Assembly (NCBI GenBank): GCA_031404455.1
Contig: JANNHP010000286.1
Location: 1-18,746, forward strand
Reading direction: 5' to 3'
Length of the DNA stretch: 18,746 bases
From: JANNHP01 sp031404455
Lineage (GTDB): Bacteria; Planctomycetota; JAJSAM01; JAJVHW01
Each line of letters begins with the position of its first letter. The first letter of the stretch is position 1. Both the position numbers and the translations under genes were made by a program. The notes below the pieces were generated by a model. The model saw only the letters and a program-made list of their open reading frames with translations. It had not been told where the DNA came from and made no database searches. Shown one piece after another: positions 1 through 6,605 of the stretch.

Positions 1-1
1 G

Positions 2-235
2 AGCGACTGCTACGCGTACGGACTCGTCGCGAGCGGCCGCGCCGACATCGCTGTCGACGCGAAGCTGAAGCCGTGGGACCTCGCGGCGTTCGTGCCGATC
101 GTCGAGGAGGCGGGCGGCCGCATCACCGACTGGCGCGGCGAGCGCACGATCCACGGCGGCAACGTGCTCATCACGAACGGACTCCTGCACGACGACGTGC
201 TCGCGGCGCTCAGAGGAGACCCGGCCGGTCGGTGA
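2..235 (+). CDS. hisN: Inositol-monophosphatase-family phosphatase, probably histidinol-phosphatase (C-terminal 77 aa; 5' end outside window)
   Basis: This is an open frame entering from the left edge and ending in TGA. It carries the C-terminal signature of the Mg2+-dependent inositol monophosphatase fold: Lys-Pro-Trp-Asp-Leu-Ala-Ala followed by Ile-Val-Glu-Glu-Ala-Gly-Gly, where the Asp of the WD.AA motif is a metal/substrate ligand. Preceding it is Asp-Cys-Tyr-Ala-Tyr-Gly and a 'VASGRADIAVD' segment. The Asp-Cys-Tyr start, the Thr-Asp-Trp-Arg-Gly after the EAGG and the Ile-His-Gly-Gly-Asn with a terminal Thr-Asn-Gly-Leu are typical of the HisN branch, which removes phosphate from L-histidinol phosphate in histidine synthesis. 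A generic inositol or fructose-bisphosphatase cannot be excluded without the N-terminal half. Its last 26 bases overlap the 3' end of the convergent glycerophosphodiesterase gene. Confidence 0.85.
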   Translation, partial: SDCYAYGLVASGRADIAVDAKLKPWDLAAFVPIVEEAGGRITDWRGERTIHGGNVLITNGLLHDDVLAALRGDPAGR

Positions 236-827
236 TGACGCCGTCCACGCCGCTCGCCACGCAACGCCGGTGGTCCGCCGGCGTCCGCGGTCCGTAGACG
301 AACACGCGCCGCCCGGCCGCGTGTTCGCGTCGCACGCGCTTCTCGCTCGCGAGACGGAACTGCCACACGACCGCGCGACCTGCGTTGCGGCGCGGCGCGA
401 CCGGGCGGCGCGCGATGATGCGTCCGCACTCCACGTGGAGCGCCTTCGCGACCCGCGCGACGATGTCCGCGCGGAACGACGTGACGAGCAGGCGCCGGTC
501 GCCCTCGTGCCGGCGCAGCACTCGGATCGCCGCGGGGACGGCGTCCTTCGACTTGATCTCCACGTTCCAGAACACGTCGAACCGGAGGAGCGCCTCGGCG
601 AGCGACGGCACGTGGTGTCCGAGGGCGAGCGAGATCTCCGCGTGCGTCATCGCCGCGACCTTGCGGCGGCCGATCTTCGGATCGTGGACGAGGACCGCGA
701 CGCCGTCCTTCGAGAGCCGCACGTCCGTCTCGATCCCGTCCACTCCGGCGGCCACGGCCGCCTCGAACGCGGCCAGCGTGTTCTCGCGGGCGTCGTCGTG
801 GAGACCCCGGTGCGCGAGGACGATCAC
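210..827 (-). CDS. Glycerophosphodiester phosphodiesterase (UgpQ/GDPD family)
   Basis: The product is a 205-residue cytosolic-type enzyme predicted to hydrolyse glycerophosphodiesters to glycerol-3-phosphate and an alcohol. The GDPD hallmarks are visible: His6-Arg7-Gly8 near the N-terminus, Glu15-Asn16-Thr, the Glu33-x-Asp35 metal pair, His48-Asp49 (the second catalytic His), Val-Glu90-Ile-Lys92, and a C-terminal Gly-Val-Asp-Gly-Val-Ile-Thr-Asp-Arg-Pro. It has no signal peptide. The start is GTG at 827, placed directly before the first beta strand. It lies one base past the stop codon (829-831) of the upstream gene, so the two are probably translationally coupled. At 205 aa it is slightly short for the family (about 230-250), with a compact middle, but no catalytic residue is missing. 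Substrate range is unknown. Confidence 0.93.
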   Translation of the reverse strand: MIVLAHRGLHDDARENTLAAFEAAVAAGVDGIETDVRLSKDGVAVLVHDPKIGRRKVAAMTHAEISLALGHHVPSLAEALLRFDVFWNVEIKSKDAVPAAIRVLRRHEGDRRLLVTSFRADIVARVAKALHVECGRIIARRPVAPRRNAGRAVVWQFRLASEKRVRREHAAGRRVFVYGPRTPADHRRCVASGVDGVITDRPGLL

Positions 828-828
828 G

Positions 829-2217
829 CTACTTCGGCGACTCGGGCTTCGGCTCGGCGAGAGGCGTGTCGGACTTCGCGCCGTCCGCGGGCGCCGTCAT
901 CGCCGCGCGCGCCTTCTCGAACGCCGCGAGGTACGTGTCCACGTCGTCGCCCCACTTCGGGAGATCGAGTTCGCGGACGAGGATCACGTCCACGGCGGCG
1001 CCCTTCTTCATGCGGTCCGGGTGCAGCACGAAGTTGCCCGGCGACACGATGAACGTGCCGACGACCTGGAGTCCGCGCGAGTAGGTCTCCACGTGCTGCT
1101 CGCACGAGAGGCCGGGATAGAGCGGGCACGAGCCGTCGGCGCGCGCCGGGTGCGGATCGTCACCCGCGTCGCCGGGCGCGTTGCCCACGATCGCGACGAG
1201 GTTCTCGTTGCAGTAGGCGATGAACCGCGGGTCGCGGAAGAGTTCCGCGCGCGTGCGGTCGCACTGGCCGCACGTATCGAAGAGAAGCGAGAGGAAGACC
1301 GGCACGCGGCGGCGCTTCGCCTCCTCCACCGCGGCGTCGAAGTCGGTCGCGAGCCTCAGCACCGGCGGCGCCGTGGCCGTCCGCGCCGGACGCTCGGGTT
1401 CGTCGTCGTCCATCGCACAGCGGAAGCCGACGCTGCGGTCGGCGACCTCGGTCGATTGCATGCAGAGATCGAGGACACGCAAGTTGAGCGGGTGCGTCGA
1501 GACCCACGATCCGCCCTTCAGCATCGCGGGCGCCCCGCGCCCGCCGCGCTCCACCATCACCCGGTCGTAGACGTTCCCCGCCATGTCCATGCAGCCGTAG
1601 AAGCTGGCGCCCGCCGCGTGCGAACCGACGCGCTCGGCGCCGCGCGCCTCGGGACGTCCGAAGTTCGCGCGCGACGCGTCGGGCGGTTCGTCGCCCCACG
1701 GGAAGACGCGACCGTCGGGCCCGCCCGCGGCCTTCTCCCACTCGGTCTGCTTCGGGATCCGAGCGCCCGCCCACTCGGCGTACGCGAGCGCGCCGAGCCC
1801 GGTCGCCGCCGTGACGGGGAACTCCTCCATGCCGGGCGCCGCCGCGAAGCCGTCGTCCCGGCGCACGACGCCGGGGACGTCCTCGCGCCAGAGCTTCGCG
1901 AGGTCGCGGCCGCGCGCTGTGAGGAACCGCGCGAAGCGCGCGTTCGTCACCTCGAACTTGTCCACGTAGAAGGACTCGACCGCGACGGCCTTCGCATCCG
2001 CCGTGGTCGCCGCCGGTTCGTACGGCCGCCTCCGGTACTCGCCGCGCGGCACGCGGACGACGACGGCGCCGTCCGTCGCGCGCAGCCACTCCTCGGCGCC
2101 CTGGGCGTTCAGCCCGAGGAAGACGAGTCGCTTCGGCGCGGCGGGCGCCTCCGGTTCGTCCCCGGCGATCGCCGGAGCGAGAAGACAGAGCAGGAGAGCG
2201 GCGGCGAGGAGTTTCAT
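829..2217 (-). CDS. Secreted FGE-sulfatase (SUMF1-like) domain protein fused to a thioredoxin-fold domain
   Basis: The product has 462 residues. Residues 1-18 form a signal peptide ending Ala-Ile-Ala-Gly. About 45-270 is a formylglycine-generating-enzyme/SUMF1 fold: FYVDKFEVTN, Ala-Glu-Trp-Ala-Gly-Ala-Arg-Ile-Pro with Thr-Glu-Trp-Glu-Lys-Ala-Ala, FPWGDEPP, Asp-Met-Ala-Gly-Asn-Val, Leu-Lys-Gly-Gly-Ser-Trp and a final Val-Gly-Phe-Arg-Cys. The copper-binding cysteine pair of true FGE enzymes, expected a few residues after Gly-Gly-Ser-Trp, is absent (Thr-His-Pro-Leu-Asn-Leu-Arg), so FGly formation on sulfatases is unlikely. About 285-435 resembles the thioredoxin/DUF255 group: a conserved Val-Pro-Val-Phe-Leu strand followed by Cys316-Gly-Gln-Cys319, but with Gly rather than Pro before Thr-Phe-Ile at the cis-Pro site. 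A Cys-rich insert contains Cys364 and Cys372. It is the first gene of a coupled pair with the glycerophosphodiesterase. ATG 2217 lies 6 bases after a TAGCAT -10-like site. A periplasmic thiol-redox or binding role is only an inference. Confidence 0.85.
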   Translation of the reverse strand: MKLLAAALLLCLLAPAIAGDEPEAPAAPKRLVFLGLNAQGAEEWLRATDGAVVVRVPRGEYRRRPYEPAATTADAKAVAVESFYVDKFEVTNARFARFLTARGRDLAKLWREDVPGVVRRDDGFAAAPGMEEFPVTAATGLGALAYAEWAGARIPKQTEWEKAAGGPDGRVFPWGDEPPDASRANFGRPEARGAERVGSHAAGASFYGCMDMAGNVYDRVMVERGGRGAPAMLKGGSWVSTHPLNLRVLDLCMQSTEVADRSVGFRCAMDDDEPERPARTATAPPVLRLATDFDAAVEEAKRRRVPVFLSLLFDTCGQCDRTRAELFRDPRFIAYCNENLVAIVGNAPGDAGDDPHPARADGSCPLYPGLSCEQHVETYSRGLQVVGTFIVSPGNFVLHPDRMKKGAAVDVILVRELDLPKWGDDVDTYLAAFEKARAAMTAPADGAKSDTPLAEPKPESPK

Positions 2218-2223
2218 GGCCGG

Positions 2224-2233
2224 ATGCTACTCT
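2224..2233. promoter_or_regulatory. Candidate bidirectional promoter core with overlapping -10 hexamers
   Basis: The sequence ATGCTACTCT reads TACTCT (2228-2233), preceded by TGC as an extended -10, on the plus strand, and TAGCAT (2229-2224) on the minus strand. The two hexamers share the central TA. Each ends exactly six bases before a start codon: GTG 2240 for the beta-propeller gene and ATG 2217 for the FGE/thioredoxin gene. This is the spacing expected if transcription starts at the start codon (leaderless). No convincing -35 is visible on either side. Confidence 0.4.
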
Positions 2234-2239
2234 CCCGGT

Positions 2240-3235
2240 GTGCGCCGACCCGCCGCCGCCCTCGCCGTCCTTGCGTTGCTGGCCTTCGCGTGGGCGGGCG
2301 ACGAGTCCGCCGCGAAGCCGCCGCTCGAACTCGTGAAGACGATCGCTCTGCCCGGCGTGAAGGGCCGCATCGATCACATGGCGCTCGACGCGAAGCGCGG
2401 ACGTCTCTACGTCGCGGCGCTCGTCAACGGCACGGTCGAGGTCGTGTCGCTCGAGAAGGGCGAGCGCGTGAAGACCATCTCCGGACTCCTCGAACCGCAG
2501 GGCGTCGCGTTCGTCCCCGACCTCGACCGGTTCGTCGTCGCGTGCGGCGGCGACGGTTCCGTGCGCTTCCTCGACGGCGAGACGATGGAGGAGAAGTCGC
2601 GCGTGGATCTCGGTGCCGACGCCGACAACGTCCGCTACGACGCGGCGACGCAGAAGCTCTACGTCGCGTTCGGCGACGGCGGCATCGCGGTCATCCCAGC
2701 GAAGAAACCCATCGCGATGGCGAAGGCCGACGTGGGCGCGCACCCCGAGTCGTTCCAGATCGAGACGGCCGGCCGCCGCATCTTCGTGAACGTGGCCGAT
2801 CGCGCCGACGTGGCCGTGATCGACCGCTTCGAGATGTCCGTGAAAGAGCGGTGGCCGCTCGGCGGACCGACGAAGAACTACCCGATGGCGCTCGACGAAG
2901 CGGCCCGGCGTCTCTTCGTCGTCTGCCGCGCGCCGCCGTCGGTCGTGATGCTCTCGACCGACGACGGCAAGGTCGTCTCGAAGACGGACTGCTCGGGCGA
3001 CCCCGACGACGTGTTCGTGGACGCGGCGCGCAGGCGCGTCTACGTGTCGTGCGGTGCGGGCTCGGTGGACGTGTTCGAGCGCGACGGCGCCGATGCGCTG
3101 AAGCTCCTCGCGAAAGTCGAGACGCGGAAGGGCGCCCGCACGGCGCTCTTCGACGCCGCCTCGGACCGTCTCTTCGTCGCCGTGCCGATGGACGGCGAGA
3201 CGGCCGCGGAGATCCGCGTCTTCGCGCCGCGCTGA
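2240..3235 (+). CDS. Secreted YncE/YVTN-type beta-propeller protein
   Basis: The product has 331 residues with a signal peptide: Arg-Arg, a hydrophobic run over residues 5-18, and cleavage near Ala-Trp-Ala-Gly. The mature part is made of repeating blades of the type 'hh-D---rLYV----G-v-Vid-----', for example RGRLYVAAL, DRFVVACGGDGSVRFLD, QKLYVAFGDGGIAVI, RRIFVNVADRADVAVID, RRLFVVCRAPPSVVML, RRVYVSCGAGSVDVFE and DRLFVAVP. That gives about seven blades, as in YncE/YVTN propellers and SMP-30-like folds. These are usually periplasmic binding or scaffold proteins and no catalytic residues can be named. GTG 2240 was chosen because it gives a compact signal peptide and sits six bases after a TGCTACTCT extended -10. 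ATG 2216 is the alternative: it has AGGAG four bases upstream and would overlap the divergent gene's start codon. The gene shares its promoter region with the FGE/thioredoxin gene. Confidence 0.82.
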   Translation: MRRPAAALAVLALLAFAWAGDESAAKPPLELVKTIALPGVKGRIDHMALDAKRGRLYVAALVNGTVEVVSLEKGERVKTISGLLEPQGVAFVPDLDRFVVACGGDGSVRFLDGETMEEKSRVDLGADADNVRYDAATQKLYVAFGDGGIAVIPAKKPIAMAKADVGAHPESFQIETAGRRIFVNVADRADVAVIDRFEMSVKERWPLGGPTKNYPMALDEAARRLFVVCRAPPSVVMLSTDDGKVVSKTDCSGDPDDVFVDAARRRVYVSCGAGSVDVFERDGADALKLLAKVETRKGARTALFDAASDRLFVAVPMDGETAAEIRVFAPR

Positions 3236-3548
3236 CTGTGATGATGCGGCGAGAGTCTCGGCTGATGGCCAGCACCGGCAAGTCATGCGCGTTGCAGTCT
3301 GAGATGGTGATGCGCCTGTCGCTGTAGGGGCGACGCATGGCCGCCGCGAGACCGTCCGCAGGACGGTCTCGTACCGCCCGGCGGCATGGCCCGGATCCGC
3401 GCGCTCCGGACTGAAGACGAACCGGGCGAGGCGTGCCTCGCCCCTACGGACGCCCGCCGCATCGGCGCCGCCACTTTGTCGGCGTTGGGCTTCATCCGGG
3501 CCGTTGACGAATCGAGACGCGCCGCGCGCGCGGCGTTCCAATGCGCCC
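3236..3548. other. Gene-free stretch between the beta-propeller and EamA genes
   Basis: No reading frame here has coding character. The stretch holds the palindromic element at 3324-3447. The flanks 3236-3323 and 3448-3548 contain no clear gene. The left flank includes ATGCG (3310-3314) facing CGCAT (3334-3338) and GTCGC (3318-3322) facing GCGAC (3330-3334), so the folded unit may begin upstream of the terminal repeat. No U-rich terminator tail was seen. Confidence 0.6.
3324..3447. repeat. 124-bp palindromic MITE/REP-like element with GTAGGGGCGA ends
   Basis: A perfect 10-bp inverted repeat, GTAGGGGCGA at 3324-3333 and TCGCCCCTAC at 3438-3447, bounds the unit. Inside are a 10-bp-stem hairpin (GAGACCGTCC 3348-3357, loop GCA, GGACGGTCTC 3361-3370), a second stem at the right end (GGGCGAGGC 3424-3432, GCCTCGCCC 3435-3443), and an 8-bp direct repeat GCATGGCC (3335-3342 and 3384-3391). 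It codes for nothing recognisable, and no clear target-site duplication flanks it. Terminal repeats of this GTAGGGGCG type are familiar from dispersed REP/MITE families in many bacterial genomes. Copy number and mobilising enzyme cannot be judged from one window. Confidence 0.6.
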
Positions 3549-4394
3549 GTGAACCACCCGCGGCTCCTCGCGCTCACGGCGGCGGCGCTCTTCTCGACGG
3601 GCGGGACGGCCATCAAGTTCTGCGCGTTCGAGCCGGTGCAGGTGGCGTCGTTCCGGTGCGCGTTCGCTGCGGTCGCCATAGCGCTCTTCGTGCCCGAGAC
3701 GCGGCGCGGGTTCACGTGGCGGCTCGTCCCCGTCGCGGCCGCCTACGCCATGCAGAGCCTCCTCTTCGCCACGTCGAACAAGCTGACGACCGCGGCGAAC
3801 GCCATCTTCCTCCAGTCGACGTCGCCGCTCTACGTGCTGCTCCTCGCGCCGTGGCTCTTGAACGAGAAGATCCGTCCCCGCGACGTCGTCTTCCTCGCGG
3901 CGCTCGCCTCGGGACTCGTGATGTTCTTCCTCGGCACGGAGCCCGCGCGCGCGACGGCAACCGATCCGACGCTCGGCAACCTGCTCGCCGTCGCGAGCGG
4001 ACTCGGATGGGCGCTCACAGTGCTCGGCCTTCGCTGGCTCGGCCGCACGGACGGCGCCGGCGCGAGCACCGCGCTCCAGGCGATGCTCGTCGGCAACGTG
4101 CTCGCTTGCTCGATCTCGCTGCCGTGGGCGCTGCCCGTCCCCGAGGGCACCGCGCAGGACTGGGCGGCGATCGTGTTCCTCGGCGTCGTGCAGATCGGCC
4201 TCGCGTACTTCTGCCTCTCCCGCGCCGCACGCAGCGTTCCCGCGATGGGCCTCGCGCTGCTCCTCCTCCTCGAACCCGTGATGAGCGCCTTCTGGGCGTG
4301 GCTGTTCCACGGCGAGGCGCCCGGCCCGTGGTCCTTGGCCGGCGCGGCGACGATCCTCGTCGCGACGGGATTTCACGCGCTCAGGCGAAGCTGA
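3549..4394 (+). CDS. EamA-domain (drug/metabolite transporter superfamily) inner-membrane transporter
   Basis: The product is a 281-residue, almost wholly hydrophobic protein with about ten membrane segments in two EamA repeats. The first repeat begins Leu-Leu-Ala-Leu-Thr-Ala-Ala-Ala-Leu-Phe-Ser-Thr-Gly-Gly and ends near Phe-Phe-Leu-Gly-Thr. The second ends with the family's characteristic Leu-Leu-Leu-Glu-Pro-Val-x-Ser-Ala-Phe-Trp-Ala-Trp-Leu-Phe-His-Gly-Glu. Family members export or take up small metabolites (amino acids, purines, nucleotide sugars); the substrate cannot be told. Start GTG 3549 gives a normal N-terminus just before the first membrane helix. A TTG at 3504 would add 15 polar residues and is less likely. 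No Shine-Dalgarno sequence is visible. The gene stands alone, and its stop lies 9 bases before the stop of the convergent ABC permease. Confidence 0.88.
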   Translation: MNHPRLLALTAAALFSTGGTAIKFCAFEPVQVASFRCAFAAVAIALFVPETRRGFTWRLVPVAAAYAMQSLLFATSNKLTTAANAIFLQSTSPLYVLLLAPWLLNEKIRPRDVVFLAALASGLVMFFLGTEPARATATDPTLGNLLAVASGLGWALTVLGLRWLGRTDGAGASTALQAMLVGNVLACSISLPWALPVPEGTAQDWAAIVFLGVVQIGLAYFCLSRAARSVPAMGLALLLLLEPVMSAFWAWLFHGEAPGPWSLAGAATILVATGFHALRRS

Positions 4395-4403
4395 GGCGCT
4401 TCC

Positions 4404-6605
4404 TCACGCGAGTTGCTTCCGGAACCGCGCGACCGCGACCGCGAGCACGACGAACGTCACGGCGGCGAGGCCGTAGGCCGACGGCGCGACGTCCGCGAGG
4501 TCGGCGCCACGGAGCACCACGCCGCGGAGGATCTCGAGGAAGTGCGTCGCGGGGAGCGTGAAGGAGAGGAGCCAGATCGGCTCGGGCATCTCGGCGCGGG
4601 GGAACATGAACCCGGAGAGGAGGATCGACGGGAGCATGATCACGAACGCGAACTGGAAGGCCTGCGCCTGCGACCGCGCGATCGTCGAGACGAAGAGGCC
4701 CATGCCGAGCGAGCAGACGATGAAGAGCGCGGAGAGCGAGAGCAGCAGCGTGAGGCTTCCCGCGATCGGCACGCCGAACACGAACACCATCGCCACGAGG
4801 ACGACGAGCGTCTCCACGAACCCGACGAGCGCGTAGGGCGCGAGCTTCCCTAGCACGAGCCCCGCGCGGCCGACCGGCGTGACGAAGAGCTGTTCCAGCG
4901 TGCCGAGTTCGCGTTCGCGCACGATCGCGAACGACGTGAGGAAGAGCGTGACGAGCTGGAGGATGATTCCGACGAGACCCGGCACGAAGAAGTGGGAGCT
5001 CTCGAGGTCGGGGTTGAAGAGGAGGCGCGGTCGCACTTCCAGCGGCAGCGCGAAGCGGCCGGCGGCGTCGCGCGCGGGGGCGAGCGAGTTCGCCTCGGCG
5101 ACGGCGCGGCCGCCGCCCATCGAACGGCGCAGGCCGAGGAGGTTCGCCGTCGTCAGCGCAGTCGTCGCCACCTGCGCGTCGCTGCCGTCGATCAGCACCT
5201 GCACATGGGCCTGCTCGCCGCGCACGAGACGCTCCGAGAGGTCGGCCGGCACGCGGATGCCGACCTTCGCGCGTCCCGACGTGAGCGCTCGCTCGAACGA
5301 CTCGTCGTCGTGGACGCGCTCGATCACCGTGAACGTGCGCGTGTTCTCGAACGCGGCCACGAGGTCGCGCGCCTCGGAGCGTCCGTCGAGGTCGTAGACG
5401 ACGGTCGGCAGGTGCTCGACCTCGGTGTCGATCGCGTAGCCGAAGATGAGCGTCTGCAGCAGCGGGATGACGAGCAGGAAGAAGAGGGTCGAGGGCTCGC
5501 GCCTGAGATGCGCGAACTCCTTCCGCAGGATCGCGACGAACCCGTCCATCGCCCGCGGCCGCCGGGTCGCATGCTCGGGGACGGTCCTGACTTGTTGACT
5601 TTCGATACTTTCGAGCCTGGCGCGCGCTCCCGAGGGGGGGGCCGGTTCAGGCTCGTGACTGGTCAAGGACCGTCCCTCGTGAACTTCCGGACGGCGCGTC
5701 AGCGCGACGAACACGTCCTCGAGCGACGGCGCGATCGGCCGCAGTTCCGCGCCGGGGCCGGCGGCGGCGGCGAGCGCCGCATCGCCCACGCGCTCCTCGA
5801 CGAGGGCGTGGATCGTCTGGCCGAAGAGCGTCGCGTCCGCGACGCCGGACAGCGCGCGGAGGTGCGCGAGACGCGTCGCCGGCGCCGCGACCGAGATCTC
5901 CACGCGACGCGTGCCCGGCGGCGTGACGGCGGGCAGCGCCTTCAGGTCGTCCGGCTTGCCGCAGACGACGAGCCGCCCGCCCTGGATGTAGCCGACGTCG
6001 GTGCAGCGCTCGGCCTCGTCCATGTAGTGCGTGGTGACGAAGAGCGTGACGCCGCGGCCCGAGAGGTCGAAGAGCAGGTCCCAGAGGTCGCGCCGCGCGA
6101 CCGGGTCGATTCCCGCGGTCGGCTCGTCGAGGAAGATGACCTCCGGCTCGTGGATGAGCGCGCACGCGAGCGCGAGACGCTGCTTCCATCCTCCGGAGAG
6201 ATGCGCCGCGAGCTGTTCCGTGCGGTCGCCGAGCGACGTCAGCGCGAGCACGTCCGCGATCCGCCGCTCGAGGCGCTGCGCGTCGAGACGGTAGATCGCG
6301 CCGTAGAACTCGAGGTTTTCGCGGACCGAGAGATCGGCGTAGAGGCTGAAGCGCTGGGACATGTAGCCGATGCGCGGCTTCACCGACTCCGAGTCGCGCG
6401 CGCAGTCGAGACCGAGTACGCGCGCCTCGCCCGACGTCGGCGCGAGCACGCCGCAGAGCATGCGCAGGATCGTCGACTTGCCGCTGCCGTTCGGTCCGAG
6501 GAGGCCGAAGATCGCACCGCGCTCCACGCTGAGGTTCACTCCGTCCACGGCGACGGTCGCGCCGAACTTCCGGGTCAGCTCCCGCGTCTCGAGGACGACG
6601 CTCAT
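4404..6605 (-). CDS. Fused ABC exporter: ATP-binding domain plus ABC-2 type permease in one polypeptide
   Basis: The frame has 733 codons without interruption. Residues 1-305 are an ABC ATPase of the multidrug/YbhF type: Walker A Gly37-Pro-Asn-Gly-Ser-Gly-Lys43-Ser-Thr, Q-loop YMSQRFSLY, signature Leu-Ser-Gly-Gly-Trp-Lys-Gln-Arg at 136-143 (Trp where Met or Gln is usual), Walker B IFLDEPTAGID, H-loop His193, and the C-terminal Leu-Glu-Asp-Val-Phe-Val that normally lies close to the end of such ATPases. Residues 353-733 are an ABC-2 permease: a first helix at about 372-390, a large extracytoplasmic domain with Asp-Gly-Ser-Asp-Ala-Gln, and five C-terminal helices including the Glu-Arg-Glu-x-Gly-Thr-Leu-Glu-Gln-Leu motif. 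The linker at 311-343 is encoded by a palindromic element. ATG 6605 overlaps the adaptor's stop (ATGA). The permease could also start at ATG 5549, although no Shine-Dalgarno precedes it. The likely role is export of a drug or lipid-like substrate with the HlyD partner. Fused forms exist (RbbA/YhiH), but with two ATPase domains. Confidence 0.85.
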   Translation of the reverse strand: MSVVLETRELTRKFGATVAVDGVNLSVERGAIFGLLGPNGSGKSTILRMLCGVLAPTSGEARVLGLDCARDSESVKPRIGYMSQRFSLYADLSVRENLEFYGAIYRLDAQRLERRIADVLALTSLGDRTEQLAAHLSGGWKQRLALACALIHEPEVIFLDEPTAGIDPVARRDLWDLLFDLSGRGVTLFVTTHYMDEAERCTDVGYIQGGRLVVCGKPDDLKALPAVTPPGTRRVEISVAAPATRLAHLRALSGVADATLFGQTIHALVEERVGDAALAAAAGPGAELRPIAPSLEDVFVALTRRPEVHEGRSLTSHEPEPAPPSGARARLESIESQQVRTVPEHATRRPRAMDGFVAILRKEFAHLRREPSTLFFLLVIPLLQTLIFGYAIDTEVEHLPTVVYDLDGRSEARDLVAAFENTRTFTVIERVHDDESFERALTSGRAKVGIRVPADLSERLVRGEQAHVQVLIDGSDAQVATTALTTANLLGLRRSMGGGRAVAEANSLAPARDAAGRFALPLEVRPRLLFNPDLESSHFFVPGLVGIILQLVTLFLTSFAIVRERELGTLEQLFVTPVGRAGLVLGKLAPYALVGFVETLVVLVAMVFVFGVPIAGSLTLLLSLSALFIVCSLGMGLFVSTIARSQAQAFQFAFVIMLPSILLSGFMFPRAEMPEPIWLLSFTLPATHFLEILRGVVLRGADLADVAPSAYGLAAVTFVVLAVAVARFRKQLA
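5578..5676. repeat. 99-bp inverted-repeat element inside the ABC fusion gene
   Basis: Perfect 10-bp ends (GGGACGGTCC at 5578-5587, GGACCGTCCC at 5667-5676) enclose a second nested inverted repeat (CGAGCCTG 5612-5619, CAGGCTCG 5648-5655), a tandem ACTTTCGA (5598-5605, 5607-5614) and a run of eight G (5634-5641). The interior from 5588 to 5611 is clearly AT-richer than the surrounding genes. TCG directly flanks both ends (5575-5577, 5677-5679), compatible with a 3-bp target duplication. It is exactly 33 codons long and open in the frame of the surrounding ORF, so it keeps the fusion readable. Dispersed elements with GGGACGGTCC-type ends are known in other genomes, but this copy's family was not verified. 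Confidence 0.65.

Noticed and set aside
385..3327. 980-codon open frame on the plus strand
   Set aside because: It runs antisense to the glycerophosphodiesterase and FGE/thioredoxin genes. Its product is Arg-rich low-complexity sequence with no motif, a by-product of GC-rich third positions.
3348..3370. Hairpin as a transcription terminator for the beta-propeller gene
   Set aside because: It has a strong stem but no T-rich tail on either strand and lies over 100 bases past the stop. It fits better as part of the palindromic element.
3504..3509. TTGACG as a -35 box for the EamA transporter
   Set aside because: No -10-like sequence lies 16-18 bases downstream (only alternating GC), so no promoter can be supported.
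1160..3715. 851-codon open frame on the minus strand
   Set aside because: It lies antisense to the beta-propeller gene and out of frame with the FGE/thioredoxin gene, with Arg/Ala-rich composition and no domain.
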